This document shows positions 19,639-28,655 of a stretch of DNA of 64,000 bases, one piece after another. The translations under genes were made by a program, and so were the position numbers. This DNA comes from Ferrimonas futtsuensis DSM 18154 (GTDB lineage Bacteria > Pseudomonadota > Gammaproteobacteria > Enterobacterales > Shewanellaceae): positions 62,001 to 126,000 of the forward strand of contig NZ_AUGL01000008.1 in assembly GCF_000422645.1 (NCBI RefSeq), read 5' to 3'. The notes under the pieces are model-generated. The model made no database searches and was not told where the DNA came from. It saw only the letters and a list, made by a program, of their open reading frames with translations. The stretch's first letter is position 1; each line of letters starts with the position of its first letter.

Positions 19639-20085
19639 ATGAAACTTCGAATTGCCCTGTGTGGCGCACTTCTGCTTCCCCTGGTGGCCATTGCCGCCGA
19701 AGAACACCAGTTTGGCATGCGTTCAGATGTGCCCCTGGAGGAAACCAACAAGGCGCCGGGACTGAAGAAGGTCTTGAAGGAGATCGACCGCCAGGCACTG
19801 AACTACGTAAACCAGCCGCCTCTGGTGCCCCACAAAGTTCAGGGGTATCAGATCACCCAGTCCACCAACCGCTGCCTGCAATGTCACGACGTGGACAACT
19901 ACCTGACCACCGGTGCGCCTCGGGTCAGCCCAACCCACTTTACCGATCGTGACGGCATCGTGCTGCCGCATGTGGCGCCTCGTCGCTACCTGTGCCTGCA
20001 GTGCCATGTGACCCAGGCGGATGCCAAGCCTCCGGTGGCCAACACCTTCGAAGGCCTGGGCCAGTTTGCCAAAGATAAGGAGTAA
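19639..20085 (+). CDS. napB: Periplasmic nitrate reductase, dihaem cytochrome c subunit
   Basis: NapB passes electrons from NapC to NapA. The 148-residue precursor has a Sec signal peptide (MKLRIALCGALLLPLVAIA) and two haem c sites, CLQCH and CLQCH, in the NapB order with further His residues for axial ligation. The ATG at 19639 is preceded by TTGGAG. The longer frame starting at TTG 19615 would disrupt the signal peptide. Confidence 0.96.
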   Translation: MKLRIALCGALLLPLVAIAAEEHQFGMRSDVPLEETNKAPGLKKVLKEIDRQALNYVNQPPLVPHKVQGYQITQSTNRCLQCHDVDNYLTTGAPRVSPTHFTDRDGIVLPHVAPRRYLCLQCHVTQADAKPPVANTFEGLGQFAKDKE

Positions 20086-20088
20086 GCC

Positions 20089-20700
20089 ATGAAATTACCT
20101 GGCTTTATCGGGCGTATTTGGGGCTGGCTCCGCCGCCCCAGTGGCAAGGCGCTGGGCAGCCTGCTGCTGGTGGGTTTTGTCGGCGGCATCATGTTCTGGG
20201 GTGCGTTCAATACCGGCATGGAGATGACCAACCGTGAAGAGTTCTGCATCGGTTGTCACGAGATGGAGGCGAATGTCTACGAGGAGTACGTTACCACCAT
20301 CCACTACAACAACCGCAGTGGCGTGCGTGCCACCTGTCCGGACTGCCACGTGCCTAAGGACTGGACCCATAAGATGGTGCGGAAAATTCAGGCCTCCAAG
20401 GAGTTGTGGGGTAAGGCGATCGGCATCGTAGACACACCGAAGAAATTCAGTGATCACCGTCTGGTTATGGCGGAGCGGGAGTGGGCGCGGATGCGCAAAA
20501 CCGACTCCCAGGAGTGCCGTAACTGCCATAACTTTGAGTTTATGGACTTTACCGAGCAGAAAGGGGTGGCCGGTCGCATGCACGCTTCCGCCAGCGAGCA
20601 GGGCAAGACCTGCATCGACTGTCATAAAGGCATCGCCCACAAACTGCCGGAGAACTATGAGGGCAATGACGCCATCTCTGAGACGCTGGCAGCGCACTAG
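20089..20700 (+). CDS. napC: Tetrahaem cytochrome c quinol dehydrogenase NapC
   Basis: NapC oxidises membrane quinol and feeds periplasmic reductases. The 203-residue protein has one N-terminal membrane anchor (about 20-40) and four CxxCH haem sites: CIGCH, CPDCH, CRNCH and CIDCH. It follows napB by three bases. The NapC/NirT family includes CymA, which serves many reductases in Shewanella. There is no napG or napH here, so NapC is the only quinol dehydrogenase visible for NapAB. Confidence 0.96.
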   Translation: MKLPGFIGRIWGWLRRPSGKALGSLLLVGFVGGIMFWGAFNTGMEMTNREEFCIGCHEMEANVYEEYVTTIHYNNRSGVRATCPDCHVPKDWTHKMVRKIQASKELWGKAIGIVDTPKKFSDHRLVMAEREWARMRKTDSQECRNCHNFEFMDFTEQKGVAGRMHASASEQGKTCIDCHKGIAHKLPENYEGNDAISETLAAH

Positions 20701-20717
20701 CGTTTGAGAGTTCGGAA

Positions 20718-20748
20718 TTTGGCCCGGAACCCAGTCAGTCGGGCCAAA
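20718..20748 (+). other. Hairpin after napC
   Basis: TTTGGCCCG (20718-20726) pairs perfectly with CGGGCCAAA (20740-20748), with no T run after it. It stands immediately before the true terminator and may stabilise the 3' end of the nap message. Confidence 0.6.
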
Positions 20749-20754
20749 TAGACT

Positions 20755-20788
20755 AAGGGGGAATCCATTGGATTCCCCCTTGTTTTTG
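20755..20788 (+). terminator. Bidirectional terminator between napC and the DsbA-like gene
   Basis: AAGGGGGAATCC and GGATTCCCCCTT form a 12-bp stem with a short loop, followed by GTTTTT. It ends the nap operon and can also stop the convergent gene on the other strand. Confidence 0.9.
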
Positions 20789-20805
20789 TGTGTTGCCTAC
20801 GGGAC

Positions 20806-21459
20806 TCAGGCGGCGCTGAGGTGACCGGCAATCTCCCGCAAATCATTGATGAAGGTCTCAACCGGCTGACCACCACTGATGATGTACTCATCGTTGATGA
20901 TGAAAGCGGGGACCGAGGTGATGCCCAGGCGTACATACTTCATCTGGTCCTTACGAACCTCGTCGCCATACTGGTCGCTCTCCAGCACCTCTCTGGCCTC
21001 TGTGACGGCCAGGCCCGCGGCCTCGGCGCACTGAATCAGGGCGTCGTGGTCACTGGGGTTACCCCCATTGGTGAAATAGAGATGGAACAGGTGCTGCTGC
21101 AGGGCGGATTGTTTGCCCTTGAGTTCGGCCCAGTGGAGCAGACGATGGGCGTCGAAGGTGTTGTAGGTGGTGGGCTGGCGGTCCAGGTGCATCTCAAAAC
21201 CCAGTCGGTTGGCCCGCTTGTCCAGCACCAACTGGTTTTGTCCGACCTGTGCGTCGGTAAAACCATATTTGTTTTTGAGATTTTCCGTTCGCGACTGGCC
21301 TTCTGGGCCCAGATGGGGATTGATCTCGAAGGGCTGCCAATGGATCTCGGCATCCAGTTCCCCTTCAAGCTCGGTCAGCGCCGTCTCGAGCGCCTTATAA
21401 CCGATGATGCACCAGGGGCAGGTGACGTCCGAGACGATGTCGATACGCAGATGGTTCAT
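20806..21459 (-). CDS. DsbA family oxidoreductase (FrnE-like)
   Basis: The 217-residue protein has a thioredoxin-fold active site CPWC near residue 14 in DIVSDVTCPWCIIG. GFTDAQVGQNQLV and the late SVPAFIINDEYIISGGQP (with the cis-Pro Val-Pro) are typical of the FrnE branch of DsbA proteins. There is no signal peptide, so it probably acts in the cytoplasm on thiol-disulfide exchange. Its exact substrate is not known. It is a single gene facing nap across a shared terminator. Confidence 0.88.
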   Translation of the reverse strand: MNHLRIDIVSDVTCPWCIIGYKALETALTELEGELDAEIHWQPFEINPHLGPEGQSRTENLKNKYGFTDAQVGQNQLVLDKRANRLGFEMHLDRQPTTYNTFDAHRLLHWAELKGKQSALQQHLFHLYFTNGGNPSDHDALIQCAEAAGLAVTEAREVLESDQYGDEVRKDQMKYVRLGITSVPAFIINDEYIISGGQPVETFINDLREIAGHLSAA

Positions 21460-21630
21460 TGCTTTATCACCAAATCAGGTTCGAAACTCCACACTACTGG
21501 GTAACATAGTGGGGGTCAATCGACCCATTCGCAGTATAGATTAACAATTTTTCACAATTGCTCGCAGGATCAAAGGCTGGCCTGAACTGGGATCATCGGC
21601 ACATCAAAATAACCCGGTGCGTGATCAGGA

Positions 21631-22425
21631 TCACTGACTGGAGAGGGCCTGGCCCAGAGGCTGGAAGTAACGGTGCACCATGGTGTTAATCAGCTGTAAA
21701 TGGTCGGCCGTCGGGTAAGCACCCGCCTGGGCCAGCTTGCCCTGTTTGGTGCCGCTGACCAGATAGTGGTTCTTTATCTGGTGATCCTGAATGCAGGCTT
21801 CAAACGCCCTTGCCATCAGCTCGGTGGGTAGAGAGAAGTAGCGCCGTCCCAGTTGGTCATCCAGGGCCAGGGCGTTATCGACAAACTCTCCGTGGGCCTC
21901 TTTATCCGGGGCAAACACCGCATTAAACAGCTCTGACAACCTCTGATTCAACGGATGGGAGTGCATCGGCTGCTGCAGTAGCCACAGGTTGCTGGCAAAC
22001 GCACTGGCCTTGGCGGGGGTGACAAAGGCCTTGGCGGCGATGTGATGGTCAAAGGCGTGCCAGTATTCGTGGGCCAGGGCGCCGGCGCCGGCGTTTTTGG
22101 CCAGGGCCAGGGTATGGGCGCCCGGTTCGTAGTGGGCCTGGCTGTGGGGACTGCCTCCGGTGCCGAAAGCCAGGTGCAACTTGCCCCTCAGTCCTATTAC
22201 CTGGGGCGGCACATTGAGGATGTACGCCAGGTCCGCCATGGCGTCGAACACCAGGTTGGCGGCCAACTGTTGTTCACGTCGGGTCACCCATCGGCCCACC
22301 CTGACCCCGGCCAGGCCAAACTGGTCGCGGATCTCGGCGAAGGAGACATCGTCGCCACAGCGGTAGTCCGGACCGCGGCGAAAGTGCTGACGGTGCAGGG
22401 CACCTGGGGAGTGGTTGTCGTTCAT
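21631..22425 (-). CDS. Putative zinc metalloprotein with HEYWH motif (CLCA_X-like family)
   Basis: The product is about 264 residues from the ATG at 22425. It carries GALAHEYWHAFDHH, an HExxH zinc-protease-type motif, after a region (VGRWVTRREQQLAANLVFDAMADL) that I associate with the bacterial family named CLCA_X. No signal peptide is visible, so it may be cytoplasmic. The start is uncertain: no good ribosome-binding site precedes 22425, and an in-frame ATG exists at 22539. Its function is not established. Confidence 0.65.
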   Translation of the reverse strand: MNDNHSPGALHRQHFRRGPDYRCGDDVSFAEIRDQFGLAGVRVGRWVTRREQQLAANLVFDAMADLAYILNVPPQVIGLRGKLHLAFGTGGSPHSQAHYEPGAHTLALAKNAGAGALAHEYWHAFDHHIAAKAFVTPAKASAFASNLWLLQQPMHSHPLNQRLSELFNAVFAPDKEAHGEFVDNALALDDQLGRRYFSLPTELMARAFEACIQDHQIKNHYLVSGTKQGKLAQAGAYPTADHLQLINTMVHRYFQPLGQALSSQ

Positions 22426-22667
22426 GGGGGGATCTATACCCCACGGGGCGGTATCCGACAAGGGCTGGGTGCACCACAGCGGCACAGCTGGTGGGAGGAG
22501 CGGGCGAAAAGGCTGATGCTCAACGAGCCTACCGGGCATGGGAGACCCTCCATCACCATTCGATGCGGGCTGACTAAGGCGGTGATCGTCAGCATAGACG
22601 CCAAGGTGTTTGTCGGCCTAACCGGGAGGGGCAAGCCTGCCCCTCATGGGTGTAGGTACGCGTCTGG

Positions 22668-23027
22668 CTACTCCTGCAGAGTAAAACGACCGGTGTCTGA
22701 CTGGTAGTCGAAGTGCAGCAGCTCGGTGACCATCTCCAGGGTCAACTGGGAGACCTTGGCGCAAGGCTGAGGCCAGGGTTTGTCGTCGGTGGCGTCAAAC
22801 TCCTTGATGTACTCGGCGAGGCGGTCGCCGTCCAGCCGCAGTGCCAGGGGGTGATCGTCGGCACCGAAGTAGTGGCTGGTGACCTGTTCGAGGGACTGGT
22901 AGTAGTTCAGGTGGATGTGACCCTGGGCCTGATCGGCACCGCATAGGGGGATCAGACCGCTGTCCTGGGCTTGATGCCACTGGGACTGGGTAACCACTTT
23001 AAAAAGAGATGGGATCAACGGCTTCAT
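22668..23027 (-). CDS. DUF952 family protein
   Basis: The 119-residue cytoplasmic protein has the DUF952 pattern: LFKVVTQSQWHQAQDSGLI near the start, then HIHLNYYQSLEQV, and LRLDGDRLAEYIKEFD in the middle. The family is small and widely distributed, and its biochemical role is unknown to me. It lies between a metalloprotein gene and a thioredoxin-like gene on the same strand, with gaps of 125 bases or more, so co-transcription is not evident. Confidence 0.72.
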   Translation of the reverse strand: MKPLIPSLFKVVTQSQWHQAQDSGLIPLCGADQAQGHIHLNYYQSLEQVTSHYFGADDHPLALRLDGDRLAEYIKEFDATDDKPWPQPCAKVSQLTLEMVTELLHFDYQSDTGRFTLQE

Positions 23028-23113
23028 GCTCCGTAAGACTCTCGGGAATTCAAGCTATCAGATCCGACCAACTTGGGGAAGCCCCACAGGCGGGAAACTC
23101 TCACGGGTGATAC

Positions 23114-23136
23114 GGCCCTGGCGTAAAGCCGGGGCC
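23114..23136 (-). other. Hairpin downstream of the peroxiredoxin-like gene
   Basis: GGCCCTGGC and GCCGGGGCC pair over nine bases with one wobble and a five-base loop, 16 bases after the stop codon at 23153. There is no T run, so termination is uncertain. Confidence 0.4.
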
Positions 23137-23152
23137 AGCAGGTGTTAGATGA

Positions 23153-23764
23153 TCACGGCTTGAGCATCAGTTTGGCGGCGGTCAGGATCAGCTCAGGGGC
23201 CACCCTGACTTTGTAATTGGGGTTGAGGTAGGAGAAGTGCACCAGGCCGTCGGCGTCCACCAGGTAAACCGCCGGAACCGGCAGCACCACCAGGTCCGAG
23301 CCCTGTTCGGTGACCAGGCGGCGGCCCATCTTGCCCCGGTAGGCGGCGGAAAGCTCTGGCGTCAGGGTGTAGGCCAGGCCGAAGGACTCGCTGGCCTGCA
23401 GGCTCCGGTCTGACAGCAGCAGGTAACCCGTGTCGCCCGGACCGTCCCGCAACTGCTCTGCGGGATCCGGAGAGATGGCCACGATCTGTACTCCCATGGA
23501 TGCCAGCTGTGCTTCGATTTTCTTCAGGCCTGAGAGTTGGGCATTGCAGTAGGGGCACCAGCCACCGCGATAGAAGACCAGCAGTGACGGCTTTCCTTTC
23601 AGCCAGCCACTCAGAGGTTGGCTACGACCATCCAGGCCGGTCAGCGCGGGGGCGGGGATGGTCATGCCGTTGAGCAGAGGCGTGACCTGGGTCGGGGCCG
23701 GGGCGATGGCGGCATGCAACGGCAAGCTGAGCAGCAGGGCTGCGAAGAGTCCCCAAAGGTTCAT
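23153..23764 (-). CDS. Exported peroxiredoxin/thioredoxin-like protein
   Basis: The 203-residue precursor has a Sec signal peptide (MNLWGLFAALLLSLPLHA). An AhpC/TSA-like thioredoxin domain follows, with active site RGGWCPYCNAQL. The mature protein is probably periplasmic and may reduce peroxides or disulfides. The ATG at 23764 has AAGGAA upstream and begins the signal peptide; the longer open frame would bury it. A second small exported protein gene lies 90 bases upstream on the same strand. Confidence 0.8.
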   Translation of the reverse strand: MNLWGLFAALLLSLPLHAAIAPAPTQVTPLLNGMTIPAPALTGLDGRSQPLSGWLKGKPSLLVFYRGGWCPYCNAQLSGLKKIEAQLASMGVQIVAISPDPAEQLRDGPGDTGYLLLSDRSLQASESFGLAYTLTPELSAAYRGKMGRRLVTEQGSDLVVLPVPAVYLVDADGLVHFSYLNPNYKVRVAPELILTAAKLMLKP

Positions 23765-23854
23765 GGTGAGTTCCTTGTTGTCTGTTGTCTTAATCAGGGG
23801 CGTGCGACCTGGGGCCGTCACGCCCCAACAGACCGGGGGAACTCACCCTCTATT

Positions 23855-24253
23855 TCATCCCTGCATCAGGCTTTGGCAGCGGGTTTTGTATTTACCCATC
23901 AACGGGCCGAGGGCGCTGGGGTCGGGCAGGCTGGCCAACTGCGCCTCTTTGGCCTGGGCGATGGCGGCTTTGGCCGGCTCCTGCCCGCCGAGGGCGGCGG
24001 CCTGCTGCTCCGCGGTAACGGCCGATAGTTGCAGCCGCTGTCCGACTGCCTGCATCTGTGGCGCATTCATGCCGGCAATGGCATTGGAGGCTATCTGGTA
24101 ATAGGCGGCGCACTGAACCAGGCCATCCCATTGCTGCTGATCCTTGACGGACAGTTCGGGGGCATTCGCCTGAGTCTGGTTGACCATCACCGCACCGGCG
24201 CCGACCAGGCCAGCCAGGATCAATCCGGCAATCACGAGAGAGGACTTCATCAT
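23855..24253 (-). CDS. Small exported or membrane-anchored protein, unknown
   Basis: The 132-residue product begins with a hydrophobic segment (LVIAGLILAGLVGAGAVMV) that could be a signal peptide or anchor. A soluble Ala/Gln-rich helical part follows with two Cys residues (LVQCAAYY and KTRCQSLM) that might form a disulfide. I do not recognise the family. The start is supported by AGGAAG before the ATG pair. It may be expressed with the peroxiredoxin-like gene downstream. Confidence 0.6.
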   Translation of the reverse strand: MMKSSLVIAGLILAGLVGAGAVMVNQTQANAPELSVKDQQQWDGLVQCAAYYQIASNAIAGMNAPQMQAVGQRLQLSAVTAEQQAAALGGQEPAKAAIAQAKEAQLASLPDPSALGPLMGKYKTRCQSLMQG

Positions 24254-24346
24254 TTTCTTCCTTAGGGTGGTATGCTGAAGACCTTAATTGAGTGTGACCA
24301 AGATCGCAAATTCAGTAAAACTGCGATACCGATAACTGGAGTGTTC

Positions 24347-24940
24347 ATGGAGCTGCCCTTCTCCCAATCCTGCGAAAACAACAAGGCGCCGATTCTGGCG
24401 GTGCTGAAACAGGCCCTGGCCCCCGCCACTCACGTGTTGGAGATAGGCAGTGGCACCGGTCAGCACGCGGTCTATTTCTGCGAACACCTCGCCCACCTGC
24501 AGTGGCAGCCCTCGGATCAGGGGGAGTACCTGACCGCGCTGAAGATGCGTCTGGAGCGCTTTCCCAAACCCAATCTGGGGCCGCCTCTGGAGCTGGATGT
24601 GACCGGATGCTGGCCGGCACAGAGCTTTGATGGGGTGTTCACCGCCAACACCTGCCACATCATGGCCTGGGAACAGGTGGTGCAGATGTGGCGGGGAGTG
24701 GGGCAGGTACTGCAGCCCGGAGGCCGCTTCTGCGTCTACGGCCCCTTCAATCGCAACGGCCGTTACACCAGCGACAGCAACGCCCAGTTTGATCAGTGGT
24801 TGATGCAGAGGGATCCCATGAGCGGCATCCGCGACCTGGAGGCGATGGAGGCCCAGGGGGAGAGTCAGGGGATGTCACTGGCGACCATCCATACCATGCC
24901 GGCCAATAATCTGCTGCTGGAGTTTCATAAGGCCTTGTAG
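24347..24940 (+). CDS. DUF938 family SAM-dependent methyltransferase
   Basis: The 197-residue protein starts MELPFSQSCENNKAPIL and has THVLEIGSGTGQHAVYF, the SAM-binding loop. FTANTCHIMAW is the conserved segment of the DUF938 family, and YGPFNRNGRYTSDSNAQFD is also typical. The substrate is unknown. The ATG at 24347 is preceded by GGAG; a longer reading adds a Lys-rich stretch without similarity. Its 3' end overlaps the convergent gene by 16 bases. Confidence 0.85.
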   Translation: MELPFSQSCENNKAPILAVLKQALAPATHVLEIGSGTGQHAVYFCEHLAHLQWQPSDQGEYLTALKMRLERFPKPNLGPPLELDVTGCWPAQSFDGVFTANTCHIMAWEQVVQMWRGVGQVLQPGGRFCVYGPFNRNGRYTSDSNAQFDQWLMQRDPMSGIRDLEAMEAQGESQGMSLATIHTMPANNLLLEFHKAL

Positions 24941-26082
24941 GGCAGGGCGCTGCGATACAGCTTCATCAACTGCTCCAGTTGCCGCTGTTCCTGAAGTACC
25001 GCATCGGCCACCGCCTGATCAAACAGGGGGTGATAGAGCAGATGGTTGGAGTAGGTCCAGCAGGGTTCGAAGCCCCGGGTCAGCTTGTGTTCTCCCTGGG
25101 CGCCGGCGTCAAACAGGGCCAGGCCGTGATCGATGCAGTAGTCGATACCCTGGTAGTAGCACAGCTCGAAGTGCAGCCCCCGGTGTTCCCTGAGGCTGCC
25201 CCAGTAGCGGCCATAGAGGGCATCCTTCCCTTTGAGGTAGAGCGCGGCGGCGGACCACCGGCTCTGCTCCGCCTCCCTGGCCATCACCAGCACCGCCGCG
25301 TCGGGCAGGCGTTTGTGCAGCTCCTGAAAGAACGCCAGGTTGAGGTAGCCGAAGTGACCTGATCGTTTGGCGTAGGTGTGTTGGTAGCATTTTAGAAACT
25401 GCCGCCACAGGTCGTCGGTGATCTGTCCTCCTTCGAAGCGCTGAATCACCATATCGCTGCAGCCTTTGCGTTCCTTGAGGATGCTCTTGCGCTTGCGCGC
25501 GGTCAGTCCGGCAAGAAACGCGGTAAAACTCTCGTAGCCCCGGTTATGCCAGCGGAACTGGATATCTTTGCGCTGACGCCAGCCCTGACGCTCCAGTTTG
25601 TCGGACAACCCCTTTGGGGGAAACAGCCACTGCATGCCGGAGAGCCCCAGTTCCTGTCCCTGCTCCTTGAGGCTGTCGGACAGGGTCATCAGCAGCCACT
25701 CCTGGTCCACCTCATCGGCCGTGCCCAGCCTGGGGCCGGTCACCGGGGTAAAGGGGACGGCATTGATCCACTTGGGGTAGTAGTCCAGCCCATGAGCTTC
25801 ATAGGCCCGGGCCCAGCTCCAGTCGAACACATACTCACCGAAGGAGTGCAGTTTGATGTAGCCGGGTAGGGCGGCAACCAGGCGCTCACCCTTTTCGATC
25901 AGCAGGTGCAGGGGCTTCCAGCCACTGCTCTTGCCCACGCAGCCGCTGACCTCCAGCGCCGCCAGGAAGCCATGGCACAGAAAGGGCTGGTCGCCGGGAA
26001 ACAGGGCGTCCCAGCTCTGGGCGTCAATCTTGTCGATGGCATCGAGCCATCTCAGGGTGAAGGGGCCACAGTCCCTGGCCAT
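24925..26082 (-). CDS. FemAB/GNAT-like family protein (COG3146 type)
   Basis: The 385-residue cytoplasmic protein is built from acetyltransferase-like folds. ARKRKSILKERKGC, the PDAAVLVMAREAEQ strand and the YWGSLREHRGLHFELCYYQGIDY segment resemble the FemAB-like proteins annotated as possible peptidoglycan or lipid-modifying N-acyltransferases. The actual acceptor is not known. The gene is monocistronic and its end overlaps the convergent methyltransferase gene. Confidence 0.78.
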   Translation of the reverse strand: MARDCGPFTLRWLDAIDKIDAQSWDALFPGDQPFLCHGFLAALEVSGCVGKSSGWKPLHLLIEKGERLVAALPGYIKLHSFGEYVFDWSWARAYEAHGLDYYPKWINAVPFTPVTGPRLGTADEVDQEWLLMTLSDSLKEQGQELGLSGMQWLFPPKGLSDKLERQGWRQRKDIQFRWHNRGYESFTAFLAGLTARKRKSILKERKGCSDMVIQRFEGGQITDDLWRQFLKCYQHTYAKRSGHFGYLNLAFFQELHKRLPDAAVLVMAREAEQSRWSAAALYLKGKDALYGRYWGSLREHRGLHFELCYYQGIDYCIDHGLALFDAGAQGEHKLTRGFEPCWTYSNHLLYHPLFDQAVADAVLQEQRQLEQLMKLYRSALPYKAL

Positions 26083-26213
26083 GGGTGCTCCATCTGGTGA
26101 CAGTGTCGGGTCGCCCCTTTTCGGGAGGCGGCTTCACGGCAGAGGCAGGCGCCGGTACCTACACCAAAGTTAGCACTCCCTAACCGGCTCTGTCAGCCCG
26201 GAGTCGGCACAGT

Positions 26214-26238
26214 AAAAAGGGGACTCCATGGAGTCCCC
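26214..26238 (-). terminator. Terminator of sstT
   Basis: On the minus strand GGGGACTCC and GGAGTCCCC form a stem followed by TTTTT, starting 25 bases after the sstT stop codon. Confidence 0.9.
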
Positions 26239-26262
26239 TGCATCATCCTAACCTGACTAGGG

Positions 26263-27483
26263 TTAACCGGCTTTACGCTCTGCTTCGCGGCAGGCGGCGG
26301 CGGTGAAGATCACGTCGGTGGAGCTGTTCAGGGCGGTCTCTGCAGAGTCCTGAATCACGCCGATGATGAAACCAACGGCCACCACCTGCATCGCCACATC
26401 ATTGGAGATGCCGAACAGGCTGCAGGCCAGAGGGATCAGCAGCAGGGAGCCACCGGCCACGCCGGAGGCACCACAGGCGGACACCGCGGCGACGATGGAG
26501 AGCAGCAGGGCGGTGGGCAGATCGACCTGTACGCCCATGGTGTGCACGGCAGCCAGGGTCAGCACGGTGATGGTGATGGCGGCGCCAGCCATGTTGATGG
26601 TGGCCCCCAGGGGGATGGACACGGAGTAGGTGTCCTCATGCAGGTCCAGGCGCTTACACAGGTCCATGTTCACCGGTACGTTGGCGGCAGAACTGCGGGT
26701 AAAGAAGGCGGTCACACCGCTTTCACGCAGACACTGGAACACCAGCGGGAAGGGATTCTGGCGGGTCTTGACGTAGACAATGGATGGGTTGACCACCAGA
26801 GCGATGAACGCCATGGCCCCCAGCAGTACCGCCAGCAGGTGGGAGTAGCCAGCCAGGGCATCGAAGCCGGTGGTGGCGATGGTGTTGGCCACCAGGCCGA
26901 AGATGCCGATGGGGGCAAAGCGAATCACCACCTTCACAATGCTGGTGATCCCTTCGGAAACGTCGTGGAACACCTGCTTGGTGGCGTCGGTGGCTTTGTG
27001 CAGAGCCAGACCCAGAGCGATACCCCAGGCGAGGATGCCGATGAAGTTACCTGTCATCAGCGCGTTCACCGGGTTGTCTACTACCTTGAACAGCAGGGTG
27101 TTCAAAACTTCAGTGATCCCTTCCGGTGGGGCTACGGTGGCGTTATTGGTCACCAGGGCCAGGGTGGTGGGGAACATGAAGCTCAGCACCACTGCCGTCA
27201 GAGAGGCGGCGAAAGTGCCGAACAGGTAAAGCATGATGATCGGCTTCATGTTGGTGTGCTCTCCGCGCTTTTGATTAGCGATGGAGGAGGCCACCAGGAT
27301 GAACACCAGGATCGGGGCCACGGCCTTCAGGGCGGACACAAACAGGCCGCCGAGGAAGCTCACGGACTTGGCGCTGTCTGGCGCGACCATGGCCAGGCCG
27401 ACACCGGCGATGATGCCCACCAGGATCTGCAGGACCAGGCTGCCGCTTGCGATTTTCTTAAGTAGAGATTGCTGATTACTCAT
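26263..27483 (-). CDS. sstT: Serine/threonine:sodium symporter
   Basis: This inner-membrane transporter of the glutamate-family (DAACS) symporters imports serine and threonine with sodium. The 406 residues contain the typical helices and re-entrant loops: [20 protein letters not shown] holds the Ser-rich substrate loop, [16 protein letters not shown] the Asn-Met-x-Gly region of the transport core, and [20 protein letters not shown] the second loop. It is monocistronic with a strong terminator. Confidence 0.95.
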   Translation of the reverse strand: MSNQQSLLKKIASGSLVLQILVGIIAGVGLAMVAPDSAKSVSFLGGLFVSALKAVAPILVFILVASSIANQKRGEHTNMKPIIMLYLFGTFAASLTAVVLSFMFPTTLALVTNNATVAPPEGITEVLNTLLFKVVDNPVNALMTGNFIGILAWGIALGLALHKATDATKQVFHDVSEGITSIVKVVIRFAPIGIFGLVANTIATTGFDALAGYSHLLAVLLGAMAFIALVVNPSIVYVKTRQNPFPLVFQCLRESGVTAFFTRSSAANVPVNMDLCKRLDLHEDTYSVSIPLGATINMAGAAITITVLTLAAVHTMGVQVDLPTALLLSIVAAVSACGASGVAGGSLLLIPLACSLFGISNDVAMQVVAVGFIIGVIQDSAETALNSSTDVIFTAAACREAERKAG

Positions 27484-27585
27484 GATTTGCCTAACGCATT
27501 ATTTTTATATTGGGCGGACAGGCCGCCAGAACGGGGAATTTTGGCAATTTTCCTTGCGTCATGTCCACCCGGATTCGATATTTGA

Positions 27586-27599
27586 TTGATCTTAATCGA
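27586..27599 (-). promoter_or_regulatory. FNR/CRP-family-like site upstream of sstT
   Basis: TTGAT-CTTA-ATCGA matches the FNR pattern with one mismatch, about 100 bases before the sstT start. It could also serve the divergent cupin gene at 27757. No experimental analogue is known to me. Confidence 0.35.
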
Positions 27600-27687
27600 C
27601 ACTATTTCCATATGAATTAACTTAAACAACTCATTCTTATGATTTAATGCTTCAAACTTATGCGTTGGTCCGATCTCTTGGCCAAAA

Positions 27688-27705
27688 CCCCTTATCTGTA
27701 AGGGG
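27688..27705 (+). other. Hairpin upstream of the cupin gene
   Basis: CCCCTTA-TCTG-TAAGGGG is a perfect 7-bp stem with a four-base loop, 51 bases before the start codon. It has no T run. It could be an operator or a leader structure. Confidence 0.4.
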
Positions 27706-27756
27706 GATAGCGTTATGGGTCTGAAATGTGATCACGTGGTAAACGGATGGTGAATT

Positions 27757-28080
27757 GTGAAGAACCTGCTAACTGACATTCCCGAAATCTTAACAGCCGA
27801 GGTGTTTCAGACCATCATCGAGAATAAAGGGGTGAAAATTGAAAGAATTACCTCCTTGGGACAGGTGACGCCAGAGGGAGAGTGGTACGATCAAGCCGAA
27901 AATGAGTGGGTGGTGCTGCTTAAGGGGGGCGCCCGGTTGATGTTTGAAGATGGGCGGGAACAACACCTGGAGGCCGGAGATCATGCCTGGCTGCCATCGG
28001 GCTGCAAACACCGGGTCAGTTGGACCGATCCGCAGCAGCCAACCCTGTGGCTGGCGGTGCACTGGCCGAACGGAGAGTGA
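27757..28080 (+). CDS. Cupin-domain protein
   Basis: The 107-residue protein is a single cupin barrel. GEWYDQAENEWVVLLKG followed by LEAGDHAWLPSGCKHRV carries the usual metal-binding Glu and His residues. Such small cupins may act as binding proteins or simple oxygenases; the substrate is unknown. The start is GTG at 27757, since no ATG gives a full cupin. A TerB-like gene follows after 75 bases. Confidence 0.82.
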   Translation: MKNLLTDIPEILTAEVFQTIIENKGVKIERITSLGQVTPEGEWYDQAENEWVVLLKGGARLMFEDGREQHLEAGDHAWLPSGCKHRVSWTDPQQPTLWLAVHWPNGE

Positions 28081-28155
28081 GCATTCAGACCGGCCTGAGG
28101 AACCAGTTTCAGAGGTCCGGGGTCCAAAACTGCATTAACACAGGAGTTTCTGCCC

Positions 28156-28593
28156 ATGATAAATCGCCTTAAATCTCTGTTTTCTGACCAGGGCTCCGTC
28201 GCCGAAGAGTTGAACGTGGAGTTGGCCAGTACCGCTTTGCTGCTGGAGGTGGCCAGGGCCGACTCTCAGATCAGTCATGAGGAGAAGGAGGCGGTCTGGC
28301 ATCTGGTCAAGGGGCTGCATCAGCTGTCCGATCGAGAAGCCCGCGATCTCATCGAGGAGGCACTGATCCAGACCGAGCAGGCCAATTCCATCCACAACTT
28401 CACCAACGTGGTGAAGAAGAACCTGCACCTCAAGCAGAAGATTAAGTTGATCGAGGGGCTGTGGCGGGTGGCTTACGAGGATAATGAGCTCGACCCCCAT
28501 GAAGAGGCGATGATCCGCAAGGTGAGCGATCTGCTCTACCTGCGCCACAGTGAATTTATCCAGGCCAAGCTGGCGGTTACCGGCGAGCTGTAA
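28156..28593 (+). CDS. TerB-fold tellurite-resistance-like protein
   Basis: The 145-residue all-helical protein resembles the TerB family: ELASTALLLEVARADSQIS, then EEKEAVWHLVKGL, and RVAYEDNELDPHEEAMIRKV, with two acidic metal-binding loops (ADSQIS and EDNELDPHE). It has no signal peptide. No other ter genes are present, so a role in tellurite resistance cannot be claimed. A strong AGGAG lies before the ATG. Confidence 0.82.
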   Translation: MINRLKSLFSDQGSVAEELNVELASTALLLEVARADSQISHEEKEAVWHLVKGLHQLSDREARDLIEEALIQTEQANSIHNFTNVVKKNLHLKQKIKLIEGLWRVAYEDNELDPHEEAMIRKVSDLLYLRHSEFIQAKLAVTGEL

Positions 28594-28655
28594 TCTGCTC
28601 CTTGAGTCGTCGACCCGCCTCCCCCATAATGCCTGCCTTCAATCTAGGGGGCGGT

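Noticed and set aside
21621-21634. GTGATC-AG-GATCAC dyad near the CLCA_X-like stop codon
   Set aside because: It overlaps the 3' end of a coding sequence and is far from any promoter, so a regulatory role is unlikely.
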